Shown here: piece by piece, positions 1 through 5,554 of the stretch
How positions within the stretch are numbered: position 1 is the stretch's first letter
Layout: every line of letters begins with the position of its first letter
Assembly: GCA_025966295.1 (NCBI GenBank)
Contig: JAOPVD010000066.1
Location: 1-7,222 of the forward strand
Source of the DNA: Frankiales bacterium
Lineage (GTDB): Bacteria; Actinomycetota; Actinomycetes; Mycobacteriales; SCTD01
Direction: 5' to 3'
DNA length: 7,222 nucleotides
Made by a program: the position numbers and the translations under genes
The notes under the pieces: generated by a model
What the model was told of the DNA's origin: nothing
What the model saw: only the letters and a program-made list of their open reading frames with translations
Database searches by the model: none

Positions 1-393
1 GGCCGCGAGCTGCGCGAGCAGCCCGGTCAGCCGCCCCAGCGCCGGGTCGTCCAGGGCCAGCAGCAGCTGCTCGACGTCCTCGAGGTGCCGGCGGCTGCTG
101 CGCAGCAGCGTCCGGACCGCCACCACCCGCTCCGCCCAGCCCGGGTCGGGCGCCAGCCCCACGACCCCCACCGGCTCGAGGCCGAGCAGCGCCGCGACGG
201 CGGCCAGGGCGGCCGGGCCGGCGCCCTCGCTGTCGAGGACCACCAGGTCGGCGCCGGCGTCGACGAACCGGTCGGCCTCCTCGCGGCCGGCGGCCAGGCC
301 CTGTCCGGCGGCGACCTGCACCCGCATCACCGCCCGGGGCGCCACCGGCGGGTCGCCGAAGACCCGGAGCAGCTCGGCGCTGAGCCGGTTCAC
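1..393 (-). CDS. cobT: CobT-like protein (nicotinate-nucleotide:DMB phosphoribosyltransferase family), partial, N-terminally short
   Basis: The frame is open from a GTG at 393-391 to the left edge, giving 131 residues with the C-terminus outside the window. The GTG overlaps the stop of the upstream MBL-CobU gene by 4 bases (GTGA), which suggests translational coupling; there is no clear Shine-Dalgarno. The family transfers phosphoribose from nicotinate mononucleotide to dimethylbenzimidazole, making the cobalamin lower ligand in the cytoplasm. Similarity recognised by eye: EEADRFVDAGADLVVLD (residues 38-54) matches the CobT segment before the glycine-rich MGIGNTT/SVGGTT motif, and residues 84-131 (WAERVVAVRTLL to LTGLLAQLAA) match the following helix and the 'LAALTG..L.AA' stretch. 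Oddities: it begins where the middle of a 350-residue CobT would be, lacking the KPPGSLG and ADHG regions, and the glycine-rich motif reads DSEGAGPAA. It may be a reduced paralogue, a regulatory partner, or decaying. Family assignment is fairly sure; activity is doubtful. Confidence 0.72.
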   Translation of the reverse strand, partial: MNRLSAELLRVFGDPPVAPRAVMRVQVAAGQGLAAGREEADRFVDAGADLVVLDSEGAGPAALAAVAALLGLEPVGVVGLAPDPGWAERVVAVRTLLRSSRRHLEDVEQLLLALDDPALGRLTGLLAQLAA

Positions 394-1673
394 CGCAGCC
401 GCCGCGGCAGGCCGGCGACGACCTGCACCACCTCGTCGGCGGCCAGCGCCAGCGCGGTGCTGGCCCGGCCCAGCAGGTCGGCGAACAGCCGGCCGCTGGC
501 GGTCGCCGGCACCACGCCGGAGCCGACCTCGGGCGCCACCAGGACCACCTGCGCCCGGGTGGTCGCCCAGGCATCGAGCAGCGCGGCCAGCGCCACGTCG
601 AAGGCAGGACGGGCGCCGGCGGTGTCCCAGTGGCCGTCGAGCACCACGGTCAGCCACAGCCCCAGGTCGTCGACCAGCACCGGGCCGTCCAGGCGGGCCA
701 GCGCGCCGGCCACGTCGGCGGTCTCCAGCGTGGTCCAGCCGGCCGGCCGGCGGGTGACGTGGGCCTGCACCCGGGCCGCCCAGTCCGGGTCGTCGGCACG
801 GGCCGGGGCGGTGGCGACGTAGGTGACCGGGCCGCTGAGCAGCCCCTCGGCGTACGCCGACTTGCCGGAGCTCTGGCCGCCGAGGACCAGTACCCGGCGG
901 CCGGTGCGGGCGGTGTCGATGACGTCTCCGTCTCTCACGGCGCGGGCGCCGAGCTGGGCGAGCCGGCGGTCCAGCTCGTCGGGGGGCGGGTTGTGGTGGC
1001 CGACGTGGACGGCCAGCACCCGGGTCCGGTCGGTGACCGCGCCGACGGCCCGCAGCCGGTCCACCTGGGCCGGCCAGCTCGCGAGCGTCAGGTGCGACGG
1101 GATCGGGCTGCCGGCGAGCTCGAGCAGCAGCACGTCGAAGGCCCGGTCCCGCACCGCCTGCACGGTGGCCTCCGGCAGCACCCCGGTGTCGGTCGCCCAG
1201 AGCAGCCGGGCGCCGTCCGGCCCGGTCACGTCGTAGAGCACGGCGTCGTCCGGGTGCTCGGCGTCCAGCACCACGACGGCGTACCCGGCGACGGTGTGCC
1301 GGCCGCCGGGGTGCGCGGCGGTGGCGGTGACGTCCGGGTCGAAGCTGGCCTGCTCCAGCACCAGCGGGGGAGCGAGTACCTCGAGCCGGCCGGTGCCCTC
1401 GGCCCAGGCCCGCCACACCCAGGCCTGCGGGAAGTGGTGGTCGACGTGCCGGTGGGTGATGAGTACGCCGGCCACGCCGGCCAGCGACTCGCCGTACCGG
1501 GCGGCGGCCCGCGGGCCGTCCGGGCCGAGGTCGATCAGCAGCCGGCCGTCGACGAGGACGGAGCTCTGGCCGCGCACGACGCCCTGGGCCAGCGCGGCGG
1601 TGCAGGACGCGCAGGAGCACCACGGGTTGGGCCACCCGTCGGACGCGCCGCTGCCGAGCACCCTGATCCGCAC
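390..1673 (-). CDS. cobU: Fusion of PhnP-like MBL-fold hydrolase and CobU (adenosylcobinamide kinase/guanylyltransferase)
   Basis: The protein has 427 residues and starts at GTG 1673-1671; the N-terminus MRIRVLGSGASDGWPNPWCS fits the usual start of PhnP/PqqB-like proteins. Residues 1-255 form a metallo-beta-lactamase domain: HxHxDH at H74, H76, D78, H79, then H140, D162 (TDTG) and H223. C19, C21, C24 plus H226/H227 resemble the structural zinc site known in PhnP. Residues 258-427 form a CobU domain: P-loop GGQSSGKS (265-272), YVATA (285-289), RVQAH (301-305) near the guanylylated His region, EVGSGVVPATASGR (382-395) and the end AADEVVQVVAGLP (411-423). CobU phosphorylates adenosylcobinamide and transfers GMP to it. 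The same fusion is known in Streptomyces. Oddities: the usual GGARSGKS, SNEVG and RLN motifs read GGQSSGKS, APEVG and RAS, while the MBL site is intact. It is followed directly by the CobT-like gene. The substrate of the MBL domain is unknown. Confidence 0.88.
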   Translation of the reverse strand: MRIRVLGSGASDGWPNPWCSCASCTAALAQGVVRGQSSVLVDGRLLIDLGPDGPRAAARYGESLAGVAGVLITHRHVDHHFPQAWVWRAWAEGTGRLEVLAPPLVLEQASFDPDVTATAAHPGGRHTVAGYAVVVLDAEHPDDAVLYDVTGPDGARLLWATDTGVLPEATVQAVRDRAFDVLLLELAGSPIPSHLTLASWPAQVDRLRAVGAVTDRTRVLAVHVGHHNPPPDELDRRLAQLGARAVRDGDVIDTARTGRRVLVLGGQSSGKSAYAEGLLSGPVTYVATAPARADDPDWAARVQAHVTRRPAGWTTLETADVAGALARLDGPVLVDDLGLWLTVVLDGHWDTAGARPAFDVALAALLDAWATTRAQVVLVAPEVGSGVVPATASGRLFADLLGRASTALALAADEVVQVVAGLPRRLR

Positions 1674-1678
1674 GCGTC

Positions 1679-1685
1679 TAGCCTG
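1679..1685. promoter_or_regulatory. Overlapping divergent -10-like elements between the cobU fusion and the small gene
   Basis: Only 17 bases separate the two divergent start codons. On the plus strand TAGCCT (1679-1684) fits the actinobacterial TANNNT -10 consensus and lies 6 bases before ATG 1691. On the minus strand CAGGCT (1685-1680) has two of the three fixed bases and lies 6 bases before GTG 1673. Neither start has a good Shine-Dalgarno, so leaderless transcription in both directions from one shared site is plausible. No convincing -35 is seen. This is inference from spacing. Confidence 0.45.
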
Positions 1686-1690
1686 CCAGC

Positions 1691-1903
1691 ATGACCTGGA
1701 CCTGGAGTTACGAGGGACCCGACGGCGCGCCGGTGCAGGCCGGCCCGGGCGCGCCGGAGCAGCCCGCCTTCCCGACGCAGGCCGACGCCGAGTCGTGGGT
1801 CGGCGAGACCTGGCGGGAGCTGCGGGAGGCCGGCGTGCACGCGGTGTCGCTGTTCGAGGGCGACCGCAAGGCCTACGGCCCGATGGGCCTCGACCCCGCC
1901 TAG
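1691..1903 (+). CDS. Small conserved-looking actinobacterial protein, function unknown
   Basis: The protein has 70 residues, MTWTWSYE at the N-terminus and YGPMGLDPA at the C-terminus. It is acidic, has four tryptophans (residues 3, 5, 36 and 41 or close to these) and no signal peptide or membrane segment, so it is probably cytoplasmic. The central FPTQADAESWVGETWRELR followed by VSLFEGDRKAYGPM is a pattern I recall from short uncharacterised actinobacterial proteins; I know of no assigned function. It is real rather than a shadow frame because it occupies the space between two flanking genes almost exactly: 17 bases from the divergent cobU fusion and a 4-base stop overlap with the convergent reductase. 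A TANNNT motif 6 bases before the ATG and the lack of a Shine-Dalgarno suggest a leaderless mRNA. Confidence 0.8.
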   Translation: MTWTWSYEGPDGAPVQAGPGAPEQPAFPTQADAESWVGETWRELREAGVHAVSLFEGDRKAYGPMGLDPA

Positions 1904-1910
1904 GGGCGGG
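1895..1910. terminator. GC hairpin over the shared stop codons (possible bidirectional terminator)
   Basis: CCCGCC (1895-1900) pairs perfectly with GGCGGG (1905-1910) around the 4-base loop TAGG. It spans the tail-to-tail junction of the small gene and the aldo/keto reductase gene. There is no T-tract on either side, so it would have to act as a U-less actinobacterial-type terminator. In DNA this GC-rich, short hairpins arise by chance. Confidence 0.3.
1900..1903. other. CTAG palindrome giving stop codons to two convergent genes
   Basis: TAG at 1901-1903 ends the plus-strand small gene and the TAG read from 1902 to 1900 ends the minus-strand reductase gene. There is no room for a conventional terminator between them. 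Confidence 0.95.
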
Positions 1911-2895
1911 ACGCGGGCGAGCCGCCCTTGGCGGGGTCGGTCTCCGTCACGCCGGCCAGCAGGTCGTCGACGGCCTGCTTGAGGTCGGCCGGCAGCGCCT
2001 TGGCGGCGGCGTTGTCGCGGACCTGCTCGGGCCGCGAGGCCCCGATGATCGCCGACGCCACGTTGGGGTTGGCCAGCACCCAGCCGACGGCCAGCTGCGC
2101 CATCGACAGCCCGGCCTGCTCGGCGAGCGGCCTGAGCTGCTGCACGGCGGTCAGCACCTCGTCCCGCATGAAGCCCTTGATCATGTTGGCGCCGCCGGCC
2201 TCGTCCGTGGCCCGCGAGCCCTCCGGCGGCGGCGTCCCCGGCAGGTACTTGCCGGTCAGCACGCCCTGCGCGATGGGCGACCAGACGATCTGGGAGACCC
2301 CCTCCCGCTCGCACAGCGGGATGACGTCGGCCTCGATGACCCGCCACAGCGCCGAGTACTGCGGCTGGTTCGACACGATCCGGTCGAAGCCCATCTCGTC
2401 GGCGATCCGGAGCGCCTCCGCGATCTCCGACGCCCGCCACTCCGAGACCCCGACGTACATCACCTTGCCGGCGCGGACCAGGTCCTCGAAGGCGCGGAGC
2501 GTCTCCTCCAGCGGCGTCTCGTAGTCGAAGCGGTGCGCCTGGTACAGGTCCACGTGGTCGGTGCCGAGCCGCTTCAGCGAGCCGTGGCAGGCCTCGATGA
2601 TGTGCTTGCGGGACAGCCCGCGCTCGTTGCGGCCCGGGCCGGTCGGCCAGTACACCTTGGTGAACAGCTCGTAGGACTCGCGCTTGACGCCCTTGAGGGC
2701 GTCGCCGAGGACGCTCTCCGCCTTGGTGCCGGCGTAGACATCGGCGGTGTCGAAGGTGGTGATGCCCTCCTCCAGCGCCGCCTGCACGCAGGCGACGGCC
2801 TGCTCGGCCTCCACCTGGGAGCCGTGCGTGAGCCAGTTGCCGTAGCTGATCTCGCTGACCTGCAGGCCGCTGCGTCCGAGTCGTCGGTAGTCCAT
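1900..2895 (-). CDS. Aldo/keto reductase (Kv-beta/YghZ-like NADPH-dependent oxidoreductase)
   Basis: The protein has 331 residues from ATG 2895-2893, a normal length for this family. It is a soluble TIM-barrel enzyme reducing aldehydes or ketones with NADPH. Visible motifs: MDYRRLGRSGLQVSEISYGN at the start; the catalytic tetrad D49 and Y54 (TFDTADVY), K80 (FTKVY) and H121 (YQAHR); SNQPQYSALWR, VWSPIAQGVLTGKY and the cofactor-binding end AIIGASRPEQVRDN. The KLG-type barrel and the SPIAQGVLTGKY loop favour the Kv-beta-like branch, often annotated as potassium channel beta subunit-like, but no channel gene is present. The physiological substrate cannot be read from sequence. The deacetylase gene ends 10 bases upstream on the same strand, so co-transcription is possible. 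The stop codon shares CTAG with the convergent small gene. Confidence 0.95.
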   Translation of the reverse strand: MDYRRLGRSGLQVSEISYGNWLTHGSQVEAEQAVACVQAALEEGITTFDTADVYAGTKAESVLGDALKGVKRESYELFTKVYWPTGPGRNERGLSRKHIIEACHGSLKRLGTDHVDLYQAHRFDYETPLEETLRAFEDLVRAGKVMYVGVSEWRASEIAEALRIADEMGFDRIVSNQPQYSALWRVIEADVIPLCEREGVSQIVWSPIAQGVLTGKYLPGTPPPEGSRATDEAGGANMIKGFMRDEVLTAVQQLRPLAEQAGLSMAQLAVGWVLANPNVASAIIGASRPEQVRDNAAAKALPADLKQAVDDLLAGVTETDPAKGGSPASRP

Positions 2896-2902
2896 GCACC
2901 CG

Positions 2903-2908
2903 ACCCTA
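2903..2908 (-). promoter_or_regulatory. Possible leaderless -10 (TAGGGT) for the aldo/keto reductase gene
   Basis: TAGGGT ends 7 bases before ATG 2895. Its first three bases are also the stop codon of the upstream deacetylase gene. The alternative is read-through translation in an operon with a weak GGGT ribosome binding site. No -35 is evident. Confidence 0.3.
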
Positions 2909-3919
2909 GTAAGGCCGGGCCTGTCCCCCGAACCGGGGGCCGAGCTTGCCCGCCTCCGCCTTCGGGAAGGAGATCACCGCGGGGTCGCCGTCGCTGACGA
3001 AGCGGTTCTTGAGCAGCTTGGGCAGCCAGTAGGTGGAGGTGAAGGCCTGGTCGCCGGTGCGCATCCCGCTCCGGATCCGCGGCACCGCCAGCGGGTCGAA
3101 CCCCTTGTTGTACGGCGACTTCGCCGGGTTGCTGCCCACCAGCAGCACGCCCTGGAAGTCGTAGCGCCGGCCCTGCCAGGACCCGGTGTGGGCCAGCCGC
3201 GCGTTGTGCGGGTGCGCCCCGAACGGCAGCGCCATGGTCGTCACCGGGGCGCCGGCGTCGGCGCCCGTGATCACCGCGAGCCCCTGCACCAGCTCCCGTT
3301 GCACGCCGGCGTCGTCGAGCTGGCGGAGGTTGGCGTGGGTGGCGGTGTGCTCGCCGATCTCCATGCCGAGTGCGGTCAGCTTGGCGAGGTAGGCGGCCTT
3401 GCCGGCGAACGGCCGGGCGTTGACGTAGAAGCTCGCCACCGGGTGGTCCTCGCCGTGCGCCTTCGCGACCGCGAGCAGGATGCCGACCGCGGTGGCCGGG
3501 TCGACGGTGCCGTCCGGCCGCTCGCCGTACTGCGAGACGGTGGAGTCGTCGAAGGTCAGCACCATCGGGCTCCTGCCGGCCGGGACGTCGACCCGGCCGG
3601 CGACCAGGTCCGCGGCCGTGACGGTTCGGTAGCCCGACCGGTAGAGCAGCTCGAGCTCGGCGCGGAACTGCGCCGGCGTCTGGTCGTAGACGCCGGTCGG
3701 CTTGGCGAGCAGCTGGTGGTACATCAGGACCGGGACCGCGCCGAGCTCGTCGGCGTGCACGGTCGCGGGGTTCACCCGCGGCGCGGCGGGCTCCGCCGAG
3801 GTGGCCGCCGGGGACGTGGTCGGGGACGGCGCCGAGGTGCTCGCCGTACCGGTGCTGCACGCCGTGGCGGTCACGAGCCCGACAACGACAGCGGCCCATC
3901 GCCGGTAACCTGCCCGCAC
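2906..3919 (-). CDS. Polysaccharide deacetylase (CE4/NodB-like) lipoprotein
   Basis: The protein has 337 residues. I chose GTG 3919-3917 because a perfect GGAGG (3930-3926) sits 6 bases upstream and the resulting N-terminus is a lipoprotein signal: RAGYRRW, hydrophobic AAVVVGLVTATA (9-20), then C21 as the lipid-modified cysteine (lipobox ATAC). A Ser/Thr/Pro/Ala linker (22-47) follows. The catalytic domain runs from about 62 to 240: VPVLMYHQL (62-70), TFDD (122-125, base and metal Asp), FYVN (164-167) and the zinc-binding H191 and H195 (HTATH). The position of the usual RxPxG motif reads LPFG. The family removes acetyl groups from N-acetylglucosamine or peptidoglycan-type sugars outside the membrane; the actual polymer is not known. 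About 100 extra C-terminal residues (240-337) are not assigned. It is divergent from a secreted GHL protein, which suggests a common substrate. Confidence 0.92.
   Translation of the reverse strand: MRAGYRRWAAVVVGLVTATACSTGTASTSAPSPTTSPAATSAEPAAPRVNPATVHADELGAVPVLMYHQLLAKPTGVYDQTPAQFRAELELLYRSGYRTVTAADLVAGRVDVPAGRSPMVLTFDDSTVSQYGERPDGTVDPATAVGILLAVAKAHGEDHPVASFYVNARPFAGKAAYLAKLTALGMEIGEHTATHANLRQLDDAGVQRELVQGLAVITGADAGAPVTTMALPFGAHPHNARLAHTGSWQGRRYDFQGVLLVGSNPAKSPYNKGFDPLAVPRIRSGMRTGDQAFTSTYWLPKLLKNRFVSDGDPAVISFPKAEAGKLGPRFGGQARPY
2926..2940. repeat. Short perfect hairpin near the 3' end of the deacetylase gene
   Basis: CCCCCG (2926-2931) pairs with CGGGGG (2935-2940) around AAC. It lies inside the last coding bases of the deacetylase, about 17 bases before its stop. 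It could attenuate read-through into the reductase gene, but it also encodes part of RFGGQARPY and may be fortuitous. Confidence 0.3.
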
Positions 3920-3925
3920 TTGCAA

Positions 3926-3930
3926 CCTCC
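3926..3930 (-). promoter_or_regulatory. Strong ribosome binding site deciding the deacetylase start
   Basis: GGAGG on the minus strand with a 6-base spacer to GTG 3919. It picks this GTG over several upstream in-frame possibilities and gives a good lipoprotein signal peptide. Confidence 0.8.
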
Positions 3931-3939
3931 ATGCTCGCT

Positions 3940-3969
3940 GTGACGTCCTGGTCAGGACAGCAGTGTCAC
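3940..3969. promoter_or_regulatory. Nested inverted repeat in the divergent deacetylase/GHL promoter region
   Basis: In the 72-base spacer (3920-3991), GTCCTG (3945-3950) and CAGGAC (3953-3958) form a perfect inverted repeat around GT. An outer pair, GTGAC (3940-3944) and GTCAC (3965-3969), is nested around it but offset by six unpaired bases on one side. The position between two divergent starts suits an operator controlling both genes. No confident -10/-35 pair is seen for either gene. Confidence 0.45.
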
Positions 3970-3979
3970 CTACGGCTAG

Positions 3980-3984
3980 AAGGA
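3980..3984 (+). promoter_or_regulatory. Ribosome binding site of the GHL gene
   Basis: AAGGA with a 7-base spacer to GTG 3992 supports this start, which also gives a basic N-terminus and a hydrophobic export segment. Confidence 0.75.
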
Positions 3985-3991
3985 ACGTCGC

Positions 3992-5554
3992 GTGTCGCGT
4001 CTGCCCCGTCCCCGTGTGCTCATTCCGGTGGCCCTGGTCGCGGTGCTCGCCGGCACCGCGCTCGTCGTCCCCAGCGCCGGCTCGGTGCCGCTGGTCGGCC
4101 TGACCGCCACCTCGTTCAGCGCCGAGGCGCTCAAGAGCGCGCAGGTCTCGGTGCGCACCGACGGCCATCGGGCGAAGGTCCTGCTGGACGGCAAGCCGGT
4201 CGCGCAGGGCAGCACCGGCACCCTGACGGCGTCCCTCGCCGGTCTCACCGAGGGCACCCACACCCTCGTCGCCGAGGTCGACCGCGGCTTCCCGCGCGGC
4301 ACCGCCCGGACCGAGCAGCGGCTCGTCGTCGACACCACCGCGCCGCAGCTGACCGTCGCGGTCCCGTCCGGGGCGGTGAAGATCAAGGACAGGGTCACGG
4401 TCACCGGCACGGTCGAGAAGGGGGCCACCGTCAAGGCCGACGGCGGACAGCTCACGCAGCACGGCACCAGCTTCTCGATCGCCTACCCGGTGCCGCCGGC
4501 CGGCGCCCGGGTGGTCGCCACCGACGCCGTCGGCAACGAGGCGGTCCGGGACGTGACCGTCCGCACCTCCTACCCGACGCACATCCGGGCGGTGCACATG
4601 ACCGGGCGGGCCTGGGCGTACTCCAAGCTCCGCAACCCGGTGCTCGCGCTGGCCAAGCAGCACCGCATCAACGCCGTCCAGCTCGACATCAAGGACGAGG
4701 ACGGCATCGTCAACTACCCGACGACCGTGCCGCTGGCGAGCACCATCGGCGCGAAGGCCGACTTCTACGACGCCCGCAAGGCCACCGCCCAGCTGCACGC
4801 GATGGGCATCCGGGTGATCGGCCGGATCGTGGCGTTCAACGACCCGAAGCTGTCGAGCTGGGCCGACAAGCACGGTCACAAGGACTGGATCATCCAGAAC
4901 CCGGACGGCTCGAAGTACCTCTACGGCTACACGAAGACCGGCTTCTCCAACTTCGCGAAAAAAGAGGTCCGCGAGTACAACCAGGACCTGGCGGTCGAGG
5001 CGGTGAAGGCCGGCTTCGACGACATCGTCTACGACTACGTGCGCCGGCCGGACGGCCCGATCGCCAAGATGCGCTTCCCGGGCCTGAAGGGCCAGCCGGA
5101 GGACGCCATCGTGAACTTCCTGGCCGAGGCGCAGGCCAAGATCCGTCCGCTCGGCGGCTCGCTCGGCGCCGCGGCGTTCGCCCAGGCCTCGACCCGGCCG
5201 AAGGCGACCGCGCAGAACATCCGCAAGATGGCGCAGCACCTCGACGTGGTGATCCCGATGAACTACCCGTCGCACTGGAACCCCGGCGAGTACGGCGTCC
5301 CGGACCCGTACGTCGGCGCCTACGAGATCGTGAAGCGGTCGCTGGTGGACTGGAACAAGCAGGTCGCCGGCACCGGGTGCGTGGTCGTCCCGTGGCTGCA
5401 GGACGAGAACTACAAGGGCAGGTACACGGCCGCCAAGGTCCAGCAGCAGATCATGGGCACCCGCGCGAACGGGATCCCCGGCTGGCTGATGTGGTCGGCC
5501 AAGGCGACCTACACCGGGGCCGCCTACAGCCCCGACGCGAAGCCGGCGATCTAG
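3992..5554 (+). CDS. Secreted or membrane-anchored putative glycoside hydrolase (DUF4015/GHL type)
   Basis: The protein has 520 residues from GTG 3992. Residues 1-8 are basic and 9-30 hydrophobic (VLIPVALVAVLAGTALVV), an export signal or N-terminal anchor. Residues about 45-190 look like two beta-sandwich Ig-like modules: VLLDGKPV (63-70) with LTEGTHTLVAEV (85-96), then DTTAPQLTV (114-122) with VVATDAVGN (174-182). Residues about 196-510 match the DUF4015 putative glycoside hydrolase TIM barrel: VHMTGRAWA (201-209), NAVQLDIKDEDGIVNY (227-242), RIVAFNDPKL (278-287), GFDDIVYDYVRRP (341-353), IPMNYPSHW (421-429) and GWLMWSA (497-503). D232, D235, D344 and D348 are candidate acid residues; none is proven. 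The expected role is hydrolysis or binding of an extracellular polysaccharide, substrate unknown. The divergent deacetylase supports a carbohydrate role. It ends in a CTAG shared with the convergent DUF3043 gene. Confidence 0.88.
   Translation: MSRLPRPRVLIPVALVAVLAGTALVVPSAGSVPLVGLTATSFSAEALKSAQVSVRTDGHRAKVLLDGKPVAQGSTGTLTASLAGLTEGTHTLVAEVDRGFPRGTARTEQRLVVDTTAPQLTVAVPSGAVKIKDRVTVTGTVEKGATVKADGGQLTQHGTSFSIAYPVPPAGARVVATDAVGNEAVRDVTVRTSYPTHIRAVHMTGRAWAYSKLRNPVLALAKQHRINAVQLDIKDEDGIVNYPTTVPLASTIGAKADFYDARKATAQLHAMGIRVIGRIVAFNDPKLSSWADKHGHKDWIIQNPDGSKYLYGYTKTGFSNFAKKEVREYNQDLAVEAVKAGFDDIVYDYVRRPDGPIAKMRFPGLKGQPEDAIVNFLAEAQAKIRPLGGSLGAAAFAQASTRPKATAQNIRKMAQHLDVVIPMNYPSHWNPGEYGVPDPYVGAYEIVKRSLVDWNKQVAGTGCVVVPWLQDENYKGRYTAAKVQQQIMGTRANGIPGWLMWSAKATYTGAAYSPDAKPAI
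5551..5554. other. Second CTAG palindrome giving stop codons to two convergent genes
   Basis: TAG 5552-5554 ends the GHL gene and TAG read 5553 to 5551 ends the DUF3043 gene, exactly as at 1900-1903. I see no strong hairpin at this junction. Confidence 0.95.

Noticed and set aside
85..1694. Several plus-strand open frames of 137-354 codons antisense to the cobalamin genes.
   Set aside because: They show no recognisable domains and shadow-frame composition; the minus-strand genes carry clear family motifs.
4958..4963. AAAAAA run in the GHL gene as a possible programmed -1 frameshift site.
   Set aside because: It encodes two in-frame lysines (K323, K324) inside an intact domain; the phase is not that of a classical A AAA AAG site, and the open -1 frame is expected from composition.
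2906..5275. The deacetylase frame stays open on the minus strand for a further 452 codons upstream, suggesting a 789-residue protein.
   Set aside because: The extra part lies antisense to the GHL gene, is rich in Arg, Gly, Val and His without domain signs, and the GGAGG plus lipoprotein signal fixes the start at 3919.
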